Shown here: piece by piece, positions 57,375 through 64,000 of the stretch
How positions within the stretch are numbered: the first letter of the stretch is position 1
How the letters are laid out: every line of letters begins with the position of its first letter
Assembly (NCBI RefSeq): GCF_020164745.1
Contig: NZ_JAIUGV010000002.1
Location: 310,001-374,000, forward strand
Source of the DNA: Mesorhizobium sp. ES1-4
GTDB lineage: Bacteria > Pseudomonadota > Alphaproteobacteria > Rhizobiales > Rhizobiaceae
Length of the DNA: 64,000 bases
Reading direction: 5' to 3'
Program-made: the position numbers and the translations under genes
The notes under the pieces: generated by a model
Database searches by the model: none
Told to the model about the DNA's origin: nothing
The model's input: the letters and a program-made list of their open reading frames with translations, nothing else

Positions 57375-57767
57375 TTGAAACATGCTCTCAACCTGGCGAT
57401 GGCGGCGGCCATCGGACTGATGCCCATTGCCGCCGGCGCCCAGTCGATGTCGCCGATGCGGGGCGAGGTCAACAGTTTCACCGATGCCTTCGCGGTCCGC
57501 GTGTTCCCAGCCAATCCCTACGACCAGAAGATCAGGGTCGAAATCCACGTCTACGATCAGGATTTTCAGCCGGTGGACGCCAAAATCTCTCCCAGCGTCT
57601 TCCAATTGGGCTCGCAGGCTTCCCGTCCTGTCCTTGTGGTCGTGCCCTTCGGCGGTGCTGACGGGCGCAAAGTGCGTATCTGCACCGAAAGCATCCCGTT
57701 CCCCAATCAACAGACGCAGATAAAGGCACAGATATGCGGAAAGTTCTTTGGGCATCGCAAGTCCTGA
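57375..57767 (+). CDS. PapD-like secreted protein (single-domain chaperone-like)
   Basis: 130 residues with a signal peptide (ALNLAMAAAIGLMPIAAGAQ). The mature part SMSPMRGEVNSFTDAFAVRV, then FPANPYDQKIRVEIHVYDQD and a RPVLVVVPFGGADGRKVRIC strand, reads as the N-terminal immunoglobulin-like domain of pilus chaperones; the second chaperone domain is absent. It starts at TTG 57375, 5 nt after a perfect AGGAGGG. Two late cysteines (RICTES, AQICGKFF). Its end overlaps the next gene by 34 bp. Confidence 0.65.
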   Translation: MKHALNLAMAAAIGLMPIAAGAQSMSPMRGEVNSFTDAFAVRVFPANPYDQKIRVEIHVYDQDFQPVDAKISPSVFQLGSQASRPVLVVVPFGGADGRKVRICTESIPFPNQQTQIKAQICGKFFGHRKS

Positions 57768-58257
57768 CAGTCGCGCTTGCGATTGCCGCGGCGAGCACGG
57801 CCCCTACCGCGGCTCAGGAACAGATTTACAATCTCAACCAAAAAATGAGAACGGCTTCAATCTGCCCGGCGTGACCTTGCCCCAGAGCCAGGACGAGGTG
57901 CATGCTGCCGACGGCACGACCTGCCGCTCGGCGGTTTCAGGCAGCGGCGCCTATGTCGACCTTGGCGTTATCAGGGGCAATAACCAGACGAACAATGGCG
58001 TTGCCACCTATGGCCGCGTGGTGATCCCGATCGGACGTACGCCGAAGCGCGTCGATTGCAGCCGCCTCTACGAGCTTGAGGTCGAGCGCCTGCAACTGGA
58101 ACTGAAACTGCTCAAGATGGGCGTCGGCGGCGACGGCCAGACCGCGAGCGTGACCGCCAGCGCTCCCGCTCCCGCGGCCGTATCACCGGGATGGGCCAAT
58201 CAAGGCTGGAGCATCAGGACCGGAAGCAGCGATGGCAAGAAAAAGAAGAAGAAATAG
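57734..58257 (+). CDS. Secreted protein, interrupted by a -1 frameshift at an A6 run
   Basis: ATG 57734 opens a signal peptide (RKVLWASQVLTVALAIAAAS, cut near AAQ) and EQIYNLNQK, but the frame stops at 57874. A -1 shift on the six A's at 57840-57845 leads directly into NENGFNLPGVTLPQSQDEVH and 130 more residues to 58257, including CRSAVSGSGAYVDLGVIRGN, a heptad-like LYELEVERLQLELKLLKMG and a lysine-rich end. Either the gene is broken or slippage restores it. The conserved neighbourhood favours a real secreted product of about 174 residues. No family recognised. Confidence 0.6.
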
Positions 58258-58711
58258 CCGGGCACTGCTTGCGATGTCCGCATTCGCCGGTTTCTGCCTT
58301 CCGGCGCGGGCGGCGATCGTCGGCACCTGTACAATCATGGTTGGGGCATCGGGAACGATGACCACCAGCCCCACGATAGGCATATTGGGATCCACGCAGG
58401 CGGGCGGTCAAAGCGCCGAAGCCACCATTACCGCGAGTTCGCTGCTGTGCTCCCTGCTCAACTTGCTGGACTGCTATTCGGTATCCGCGCCAGCACCCGC
58501 CGCATTCACGTCTTCGCCGAGCAGCGGCGGCACCAATGTCACCTTCGCCACGACGTATCGTCTCGACTCCGGCGTCAGCACCCCGGGAAGCACGACGCAG
58601 AAGCTCGTCAACGGCACCCATACCGTCCAGGTCGACCTCACCGCCACCAAGTCGAGCGGCATCTTCCCCGCCGGCAGCTATCAGGGCATGGTCACAGTGC
58701 TGTGTGAGTGA
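58232..58711 (+). CDS. Secreted pilin-like beta protein (second paralogue)
   Basis: 159 residues. A basic N-terminus and signal peptide (RALLAMSAFAGFCLPARAA) are followed by IVGTCTIMVGASGTMTTSP, matching TCTLVVATNGTMTASP in the first paralogue, and it ends FPAGSYQGMVTVLCE against FATGNYQATVTLRCE. The middle is longer and has two extra cysteines (LLCSLLNLLDCYS). It overlaps the preceding gene by 26 bp. Probably exported as a surface or periplasmic subunit; no usher gene is nearby. Confidence 0.7.
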   Translation: MARKRRRNSRALLAMSAFAGFCLPARAAIVGTCTIMVGASGTMTTSPTIGILGSTQAGGQSAEATITASSLLCSLLNLLDCYSVSAPAPAAFTSSPSSGGTNVTFATTYRLDSGVSTPGSTTQKLVNGTHTVQVDLTATKSSGIFPAGSYQGMVTVLCE

Positions 58712-58800
58712 CGCGGCAAATCGCACTGGACCATTCGCGTGGTCTGGCATCGAACGGCTTGGCAGGGTAGCTTCCCATGCATTCAGCAGGAGGCGCTTTC

Positions 58801-59706
58801 TTGATAGTCGTTGTCGGCTCGATCAACCTCGACCTTATCGCCAACGTCGACCGCTTGCCGAGCCCCGGTGAAACGGTGAGCGGCTCCGGTTTCACGACGG
58901 CGCCCGGCGGCAAGGGCGCCAACCAGGCGCTCGCCGCCGCGCGCGCCGGTGCCCCGGTGCGCATGGTCGGCGCCGTCGGCAAGGATAATTTCGCATCCGA
59001 AGCACTGGCCTTGCTGCGCGATGCCAAGGTCGACCTCTCGGGTGTGGGAGAAACCTTTGCCTCGACCGGCACGGCACTGATCATGGTTGCCGACGACGGC
59101 GAGAACATCATCGCCGTGGTTGCCGGCGCAAATGCTTCCGTGGTGCCTGGCGACCTCTCCAAGGCTTTTCTGAAAAAGGGCGATGTCGTTCTGCTACAGC
59201 ATGAAATTCCACTCGCCACGGTCGAGGCGGCCCTCGACCAGGCCAGGGCGGCTGGTGCCATCACCGTGCTCAATGCGGCCCCGTTCCACGCCGAAGCGGC
59301 CGGCTTTCTCGGCAAGGCTGATTACGTCGTCGCCAATGAAACCGAGTTCGACCTCTATGGCGAGGCGCTTGCGCTAAGCGGCCGCGACCGGCCTGCACGC
59401 ATGCGCGATTTCGCGGGGAAAACCGGACGCACCATCGTCGTCACGCTTGGCGGCGACGGCATGATGGCGGCGACGCCAAGCGATCTCCTGACCGTTCCCG
59501 CCTTGAAGGTCACGCCGGTCGACACGGTCGGCGCCGGTGACACCTTCTGCGGCTATTTCGCCGCTGGCCTGTCGTCTGGACTGACGCTCGAACAGGCACT
59601 TGCGCGTGCCGGCGCCGCCGGCTCCCTGGCGTGTCTCAAACCTGGTGCCCAGCCGGCGATCCCGCTGGCCCGCGATGTCGACAAGGCCTTGCAGGAAACC
59701 CGTTGA
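58801..59706 (+). CDS. rbsK: Ribokinase
   Basis: 301 residues of the PfkB family. N-terminal VVVGSINLDLIANVDRLPSP, the GGKGANQALAAARAG signature, and the C-terminal VDTVGAGDTFCGYFAAGLSS with its catalytic Asp (GAGD). Phosphorylates ribose released from nucleosides. The TTG at 58801 is preferred: a perfect AGGAGG lies 7 nt upstream, while ATG 58777 would add eight residues before the first strand. The amidase gene starts 2 bp after its stop. Confidence 0.93.
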   Translation: MIVVVGSINLDLIANVDRLPSPGETVSGSGFTTAPGGKGANQALAAARAGAPVRMVGAVGKDNFASEALALLRDAKVDLSGVGETFASTGTALIMVADDGENIIAVVAGANASVVPGDLSKAFLKKGDVVLLQHEIPLATVEAALDQARAAGAITVLNAAPFHAEAAGFLGKADYVVANETEFDLYGEALALSGRDRPARMRDFAGKTGRTIVVTLGGDGMMAATPSDLLTVPALKVTPVDTVGAGDTFCGYFAAGLSSGLTLEQALARAGAAGSLACLKPGAQPAIPLARDVDKALQETR

Positions 59707-59708
59707 GA

Positions 59709-61154
59709 ATGATGCGCCCCCGCACCAGACATGCCGTACCCGCGGCCCGCGACATCTGCCGCCTGTCGGCTGTCGAACTTGCCGGCGCGATCCGCCGCAG
59801 GAAGCTCTCCGTGCGCGAGGTGGTGACGGCATTCCTCGACCGCATCGATGCGGTCAACCCGCTGGTCAACGCCATCGTCTCGCTGCGCGACCGTGCCGAC
59901 ATCCTGCGCGAGGCCGACGCCGCCGATGTCGGGCGGACGGATGGAACCGGCTCCCTCTTTGGCCTTCCAATCGCCATCAAGGATCTCGCCTCCACAACCG
60001 GCCTCAGGACAACGTTCGGCTCGCCGATCTTCGCCGATTTCGTGCCGCAAGAAGACGATTTCTTCGTCGAGCGCATCCGCAACGCCGGCGCCATCATCAT
60101 CGGCAAGACGAACGTTCCCGAATTCGGTCTCGGCTCCAACACCTACAACAACGTTTTCGGGCCGACGCTGAACGCTTTTGATCCCTCGCTCACCGCCGGC
60201 GGGTCAAGCGGCGGCGCGGCCGTGGCGTTGGCCCTGGACATGGTGCCCGTCGCCGACGGCAGCGATTTCGGCGGCTCGCTGCGCAACCCGGCGGCCTGGA
60301 ACAACGTCTACGGCTTTCGGCCATCGCAGGGGCTGGTGCCCGGTGGCCCCGACTTGGAGGTCTTTCACGCGCAGATGGGCGTCGAGGGGCCGATGGGCCG
60401 CAACGTCGCCGATATGGCGCTGCTGCTCGACGAGCAGGCGGGCTATCACCCGCACGCGCCTCTGTCCTACGAAAAGCAAGGCTCCTTCCTCGAAGGGCTC
60501 GCAACCCCGTCGGGCGGTGGCCGCATCGCCTGGCTGGGCGATCTCGGCGGCCACCTGCCGATCGAAGCCGGCATCCTCGACCTGTGTGAGGCCGCGCTCA
60601 ACCGGTTCGCGGATGCCTCCCTTCCGGCGGAACCGCTGCTGCTGGATTTCGATTTCGAGGCGCTGTGGCAGGCCTTCGTGACATTGCGCCAGGCCAGCAG
60701 CGGCTGCGCTCTGAAAATCCACTATGACGACCCTTCCAAACGCGCCCTGCTGAAGCCAGAGGCCATCTGGGAAGTGGAAAACGCCATGCGGCTGACGGCG
60801 CCGCAGGTTCGCGCGGCCTCGGTCGTGCGCACCTCCTGGCATAGGACGCTGCTGTCGATCTTCGACCGCTTCGATCTCGTCGCGCTGCCGACCGCGCAGG
60901 TCTTTCCCTTCGATGTCGGCACCCATTGGCCCCGCGAGGTCGCGGGGCAGGCCATGGACAGCTATCATCGCTGGATGCAGGTTTCCGCCTTCGCCACACT
61001 GGGCGGCTGCCCGGCGGTCAACGTGCCGGTCGGCTTCGACGACGGCGGCCGGCCAATGGGCATGCAGTTGATTGGCCGGCCGCGCGGCGACCTCGCGGTG
61101 CTGAAGGCCGCGGCCGCTTATGAGGCGATAATGCCCTGGCCGGCCGGCGCCTGA
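59709..61154 (+). CDS. Amidase (amidase-signature family)
   Basis: 481 residues. The Ser-cis-Ser-Lys triad sits in LPIAIKDLAS (Lys), TAGGSSGGAAVALAL (cis-Ser) and ADGSDFGGSLRNPAAW (nucleophile Ser in the GSDFGGS loop). Family members hydrolyse amides, ureas or glutamine; the substrate is unknown. Lack of GatB/GatC neighbours argues against GatA. It starts with a double ATG just after rbsK; an upstream extension to 59631 is a shadow. Cytoplasmic. Confidence 0.92.
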   Translation: MMRPRTRHAVPAARDICRLSAVELAGAIRRRKLSVREVVTAFLDRIDAVNPLVNAIVSLRDRADILREADAADVGRTDGTGSLFGLPIAIKDLASTTGLRTTFGSPIFADFVPQEDDFFVERIRNAGAIIIGKTNVPEFGLGSNTYNNVFGPTLNAFDPSLTAGGSSGGAAVALALDMVPVADGSDFGGSLRNPAAWNNVYGFRPSQGLVPGGPDLEVFHAQMGVEGPMGRNVADMALLLDEQAGYHPHAPLSYEKQGSFLEGLATPSGGGRIAWLGDLGGHLPIEAGILDLCEAALNRFADASLPAEPLLLDFDFEALWQAFVTLRQASSGCALKIHYDDPSKRALLKPEAIWEVENAMRLTAPQVRAASVVRTSWHRTLLSIFDRFDLVALPTAQVFPFDVGTHWPREVAGQAMDSYHRWMQVSAFATLGGCPAVNVPVGFDDGGRPMGMQLIGRPRGDLAVLKAAAAYEAIMPWPAGA

Positions 61155-61247
61155 GCCAGGCGCGCCGCGCACCGGCTTGCGTCGTCCTCGCCGCCATGCA
61201 TTGATTGGCGCTTGACGGCCGCGATAGCGGCGTTGCGAGGGATAATC

Positions 61248-61862
61248 ATGTCGCTGGAACTCTACGCCGCCTATGTTCTTGCTTGCATCGTCATCATCCT
61301 GGTCCCTGGCCCCACCGTCACGCTGATCATCGCCAACAGCATTCGTCACGGCTCACGCGCCGGCCTTGCCAACGTCGCCGGGACGCAGGCCGGCCTTGCC
61401 GTCATGATCGCCATCGTCGGCGTTGGCCTCAACACGCTGATCTCGGGCATGGGCCACTGGTTCGAATGGGTGCGGCTGATCGGCGCCGCCTATCTGATCT
61501 GGATGGGCGTGCAGATGTTCCGCTCCAAGGGCAAGCTGAACGCGGACGGAACGGCGAGAAAGCCGCGTGGCGGCTTCTTCCTGCAGGGCCTGCTGGTGGC
61601 GCTGAGCAATCCCAAGACCCTGATCTTCTTCGGCGCCTTCTTTCCGCAGTTCATCGCGCCGCAGGGCAATTATTCGCTGCAGATCGTTATCATGGGTCTC
61701 ACTGCCATGATCTTCGCCGCCATGTCCGACTCGACCTACGCATTGGCTGCTGGCCGCGCCGGTCGCATGCTCTCGGCCAGCCGCGTCAAGCTTCTGTCCA
61801 GGATCAGCGGCGGCTTCATGGTTGGCGGCGGTCTGTGGCTGGCGTTCTCGCGGTCGAAGTAA
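61248..61862 (+). CDS. LysE/RhtB-family amino acid exporter
   Basis: 204 residues with six hydrophobic helices. LELYAAYVLACIVIILVPGP (the PGP motif), GSRAGLANVAGTQAGL and a VALSNPKTLIFFGAFFPQF stretch are diagnostic of RhtB-type exporters of homoserine, threonine or related compounds. GAGGGATAATC precedes the ATG. Inner membrane. 93 bp after the amidase; export of an amidase product is only a guess. Confidence 0.93.
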   Translation: MSLELYAAYVLACIVIILVPGPTVTLIIANSIRHGSRAGLANVAGTQAGLAVMIAIVGVGLNTLISGMGHWFEWVRLIGAAYLIWMGVQMFRSKGKLNADGTARKPRGGFFLQGLLVALSNPKTLIFFGAFFPQFIAPQGNYSLQIVIMGLTAMIFAAMSDSTYALAAGRAGRMLSASRVKLLSRISGGFMVGGGLWLAFSRSK

Positions 61863-61876
61863 AGGTCGCGACCATG

Positions 61877-61912
61877 TTCCGGGCGACGCGCAAGACTGCG
61901 TCGCCCGGAACA
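61877..61912 (+). terminator. Strong inverted repeat after the LysE gene
   Basis: Perfect 14-bp arms GTTCCGGGCGACGC / GCGTCGCCCGGAAC with an 8-nt loop, starting 14 bp after the stop. There is no T-run, so it may be a mRNA-stabilising hairpin or a Rho-assisted end rather than an intrinsic terminator. Confidence 0.5.
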
Positions 61913-61964
61913 CGATGTTGAAAGTCTGTTCTCCCGCCACCACTTGTATTCGAAGCGGGGATTG

Positions 61965-62285
61965 ATGGCCGTATCGGCGACTTATGAGGGTTTGAAGAGG
62001 AACGCGCCTGGCGCAGTCCTCTTCGGCGGTTTATTCGCGATAATGGTCATATTGGCCCAGAATAAGTGGGCGAATGACGCGACCCCGATCCGTTCGGTTG
62101 ATGCGGTCGGCGCAACGATCAAAAGTGTCCATTGGGACATAAACCCTACCATCTATACCCTATCTCTTGACAGCGATTCATCAGTTCTCATCGAGGACGA
62201 CCGCCCTCACCTTATCGGGTCACATGTCGACATCGAGCGCGTTACGCGTGACAACGGCTTCGTTTTCTACCGGTTTGCCGATTGA
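61965..62285 (+). CDS. Small single-span membrane protein (first of a paralogous pair)
   Basis: 106 residues. One membrane helix (GAVLFGGLFAIMVILAQ) is followed by a periplasmic beta-rich domain: VGATIKSVHWDINPTIYTLS, SSVLIEDDRPHLIGSHVDIE and a final VFYRFAD. GCGGGGATTG precedes ATG 61965; an ATG 7 codons earlier is open. GC content is below the neighbours. The gene at 62502 has the same arrangement and related ends, so the two are diverged tandem duplicates. The beta domain may be OB-like. Function unknown. Confidence 0.68.
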   Translation: MAVSATYEGLKRNAPGAVLFGGLFAIMVILAQNKWANDATPIRSVDAVGATIKSVHWDINPTIYTLSLDSDSSVLIEDDRPHLIGSHVDIERVTRDNGFVFYRFAD

Positions 62286-62495
62286 AGCATCGCCATCCGA
62301 TGCGGATTGAGCGGCAGCATCATGAGAATGGCACGGATACATTCCGTTTGGTTTGTGAATAGCGGGCTTCGGCTAGCATGGCCGATGCCGATATGGAAAG
62401 TACTCTGAATATTCCGGAAAGATCCTATTGAAGGGAGTTTCGTACCCTGCTTATTTATAAGGCATGGGGCGACAGGACTTTCTTTCAGGAACCGC
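62286..62495. other. Spacer between the paralogous membrane-protein genes
   Basis: 210 bp, relatively AT-rich, no gene seen. It probably carries the promoter of the second copy. Confidence 0.35.
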
Positions 62496-62501
62496 TTGCT
62501 T

Positions 62502-62843
62502 ATGATCAAGGAGGAGTATCGCGACATCGTTGTTGGCGTGGCTATGTTTTGCGCTCTTGTGCTTGGGCCGCTGGTCACTGTTGTAATGAGGCAACCGGAC
62601 CCCGTAGTCGGCACGCAATCGGTGAAGGGCAGCGTCTATTATGTCACGACGATGCCCGTCAATCCAAAGACCGCCGTCGGCCAAGGGTTTCACTATAGAT
62701 ATGAAGTCCGCCTCGAAGACACCGCCGAACTGATATTTGTCGATGGCGAGATCGAGGCCCCGCACATGATCGGTTCGACGGTCCAGGTCGAGCGGCAGCA
62801 CCACAAGAGCGGCGCCGATACCTATCGGCTGGTCAATGGATAA
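62502..62843 (+). CDS. Small single-span membrane protein (second of a paralogous pair)
   Basis: 113 residues. A membrane helix (IVVGVAMFCALVLGPLVTVV) precedes a periplasmic domain with SVKGSVYYVTTMPVNPKTAV, YEVRLEDTAELIFVDGEI and APHMIGSTVQVERQHHKSGA. The last part matches PHLIGSHVDIERVTRDNG of the first copy. TTG 62496 lies 5 nt after CAGGA and could be the true start, giving two more residues. Function unknown; inner membrane with the domain outside. Confidence 0.68.
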   Translation: MIKEEYRDIVVGVAMFCALVLGPLVTVVMRQPDPVVGTQSVKGSVYYVTTMPVNPKTAVGQGFHYRYEVRLEDTAELIFVDGEIEAPHMIGSTVQVERQHHKSGADTYRLVNG

Positions 62844-62850
62844 GATGGGA

Positions 62851-63792
62851 TCATAGCCGCCCCAACCTCTCCACCAGCAGCGCGAAGAAACCATCATGGT
62901 CGATGTCGCGCATCACCATGGCGTTCTTGGCCCGCTTGGTCACGCCCCACCAGTCGATCACGGTCATGCCCATGGTCAGTTCCGAGGCCGTTTCGATGCT
63001 GACGTTGCAACGGCGGCCCTTGAACAGGTCCGGCTTCAACAGATAGGCGATGACGCAGGGGTCGTGCAGCGGCCCGCCATCGGTGCCGTACTTCTCCTCG
63101 TCGTAACGCTCGAAGAATTCGAGCATGTCCGCCGTAGCGGTGCCGACCTTGCTGCCGAGCTTGCGGAACGCCTCGATGCGCTTGGATGTGGTCAGCGCCT
63201 TGTGGGTGACGTCGAGCGGCATCATCACGATCGGAATGCCGGACTTGAACACCAGATCGGCGGCCTGTGGATCGACATAGATGTTGAATTCGGCGGTCGG
63301 CGTGACATTGCCGCCTTCGAAGAAACCGCCGCCCATCAGCACGATTTCCTTGATGCGCGGTGCGATGCGCGGTTCGCGGATCAATGCCAGCGCGACGTTG
63401 GTGAGCGGCCCGAGTGAACAAAGCGTGATGGTGCCGCTCTCTTCCTCCATCAGCGTCTCGACGATGAAATCGACGGCATACTGCTCCTGCAGCTTCATCG
63501 TCGGGTCGGGCAGTTGCGGCCCGTTGAGGCCGGTCTTGCCATGCACTTCCTCGGCGGTGACCAGTTCGCGTGCCAACGGACGGATGGCGCCGGCATAGAC
63601 CTTGATATCAGGCCGGCCGGCCAGTTCGCAGATCTTGCGAGCGTTGTTTTCGGTGAGTTTCAGCGGCACGTTGCCGGCAACGGCTGATATGCCGACGATG
63701 TCCAGTTCGCTGCTGCCGAGCGCCAGCAGAATGGCGACGGCATCGTCCTGGCCGGGATCGGTGTCGATGATGATCTTGCGTGGTTGGGGCAT
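62851..63792 (-). CDS. Nucleoside hydrolase (IunH family)
   Basis: 313 residues. The calcium-binding N-terminus IIIDTDPGQDDAVAILLALG, the VHGKTGLNGPQLPD loop, NVALALIREPRIAPRI and EFNIYVDPQAADLVF are characteristic. Hydrolyses nucleosides to base and ribose. Start MPQPRK at 63792 is chosen because AAGGA lies 6 nt upstream; an alternative ATG at 63816 overlaps the stop of a small upstream ORF as TGATG. It complements the phosphorylases at 38-40 kb. Convergent with the membrane-protein gene, 7 bp apart. Confidence 0.94.
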   Translation of the reverse strand: MPQPRKIIIDTDPGQDDAVAILLALGSSELDIVGISAVAGNVPLKLTENNARKICELAGRPDIKVYAGAIRPLARELVTAEEVHGKTGLNGPQLPDPTMKLQEQYAVDFIVETLMEEESGTITLCSLGPLTNVALALIREPRIAPRIKEIVLMGGGFFEGGNVTPTAEFNIYVDPQAADLVFKSGIPIVMMPLDVTHKALTTSKRIEAFRKLGSKVGTATADMLEFFERYDEEKYGTDGGPLHDPCVIAYLLKPDLFKGRRCNVSIETASELTMGMTVIDWWGVTKRAKNAMVMRDIDHDGFFALLVERLGRL

Positions 63793-63815
63793 TTCAATTC
63801 CTTGTTTGGTGGCCA

Positions 63816-63944
63816 TCAGCTCACCGGGCCGGTCGTGCGCCCGAAAGGACGCCAAACCGGCTGCAAGCTGCCGAACCGCTTGACGGGGAAACGGTCCCGG
63901 CCCGCGCGCTTCTCCTTGCATCCGCGCGTCGTTTCAAGCGCCAT
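63816..63944 (-). CDS. Possible 42-residue leader ORF of the nucleoside hydrolase gene
   Basis: The ORF starts MALETTRGCKEKRAGRDRF at ATG 63944, 8 nt after AGGAAC, and ends TGATG, overlapping the alternative nucleoside-hydrolase ATG at 63816. The peptide is basic, rich in Arg, Gly and Pro, with no helix or signal. The overlap suggests translational coupling, but coding character is weak. It could be a leader peptide or a chance ORF. Confidence 0.35.
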   Translation of the reverse strand: MALETTRGCKEKRAGRDRFPVKRFGSLQPVWRPFGRTTGPVS

Positions 63945-64000
63945 GTCGATTGTTCCTGTGAGTCCACGACCCGTTCCCTTTTGGGCTATTTCCGTGAGTC

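Overview
The window reads as chromosomal DNA of a high-GC alphaproteobacterium of the order Rhizobiales, most probably Mesorhizobium or a close relative. The evidence is the codon use, the small rhizobial families (DUF982, DUF992, DUF6894, IalB), the heterotetrameric sarcosine oxidase operon, the ubiE-ubiB-coaBC order and a RIME-like palindromic repeat at 54.7 kb. No phage, transposase, integrase or CRISPR array is visible. Genes lie densely on both strands and many neighbours share ATGA or TGATG overlaps. Genus assignment is inference.

Region by region. 0-5.7 kb: fatty or hydroxy-acid catabolism, with a split ACAD10/11-type acyl-CoA dehydrogenase and kinase, two SDRs, a MaoC hydratase and a TetR regulator with palindromic candidate operators. 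6.2-8.0 kb: a ThuA/ThuB-like pair. 8.4-13.9 kb: soxB-(DUF2511-like)-soxD-soxA-soxG, read leftwards. 14.2-19.0 kb: SET-domain protein, rpsU, a TPR lipoprotein, a DUF992 tandem whose first copy carries a nonsense codon, and an MFS exporter. 19.0-27.3 kb: a complete leftward kdp operon (kdpF-A-x-B-C-D-E) with two small membrane ORFs that are easily missed. 27.5-31.5 kb: Crp/Fnr regulator, small rhizobial proteins, tRNA-Ser(GGA) and degenerate sequence. 31.7-42.9 kb: nucleoside import (BMP-type ABC transporter) and salvage (cdd, punA, deoA, upp, add). 43.0-47.0 kb: ubiE, ubiB and a coaBC gene fused in frame to an N-terminal FitA-like ribbon-helix-helix antitoxin domain. 47-56.7 kb: IalB-like protein, Nudix hydrolase, a CoA-transferase remnant, a GGDEF-EAL protein, GNAT, DUF2214, nth, DUF2244, a methyltransferase and an Ada-type repair protein. 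56.9-58.7 kb: a four-gene secreted cassette (two paralogous pilin-like proteins, a PapD-like protein and a frame-interrupted secreted protein). 58.8-64 kb: ribokinase, amidase, LysE exporter, two paralogous small membrane proteins and a nucleoside hydrolase.

How it fits together: imported nucleosides are deaminated (cdd, add) or phosphorolysed or hydrolysed (punA, deoA, nucleoside hydrolase), bases are recaptured by upp, and ribose by ribokinase. The kdp operon supplies high-affinity K+ uptake with its own two-component control. The most unusual items are the FitA-CoaBC fusion with FitA-operator-like repeats directly upstream, the usher-less secreted pilin/chaperone cassette with an A6 frameshift site, the hidden kdp microproteins, and an 18-bp tandem repeat that appears to multiply a stop/start junction between cdd and punA. 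All family assignments come from reading the sequence by eye against remembered family signatures; no database search was run.
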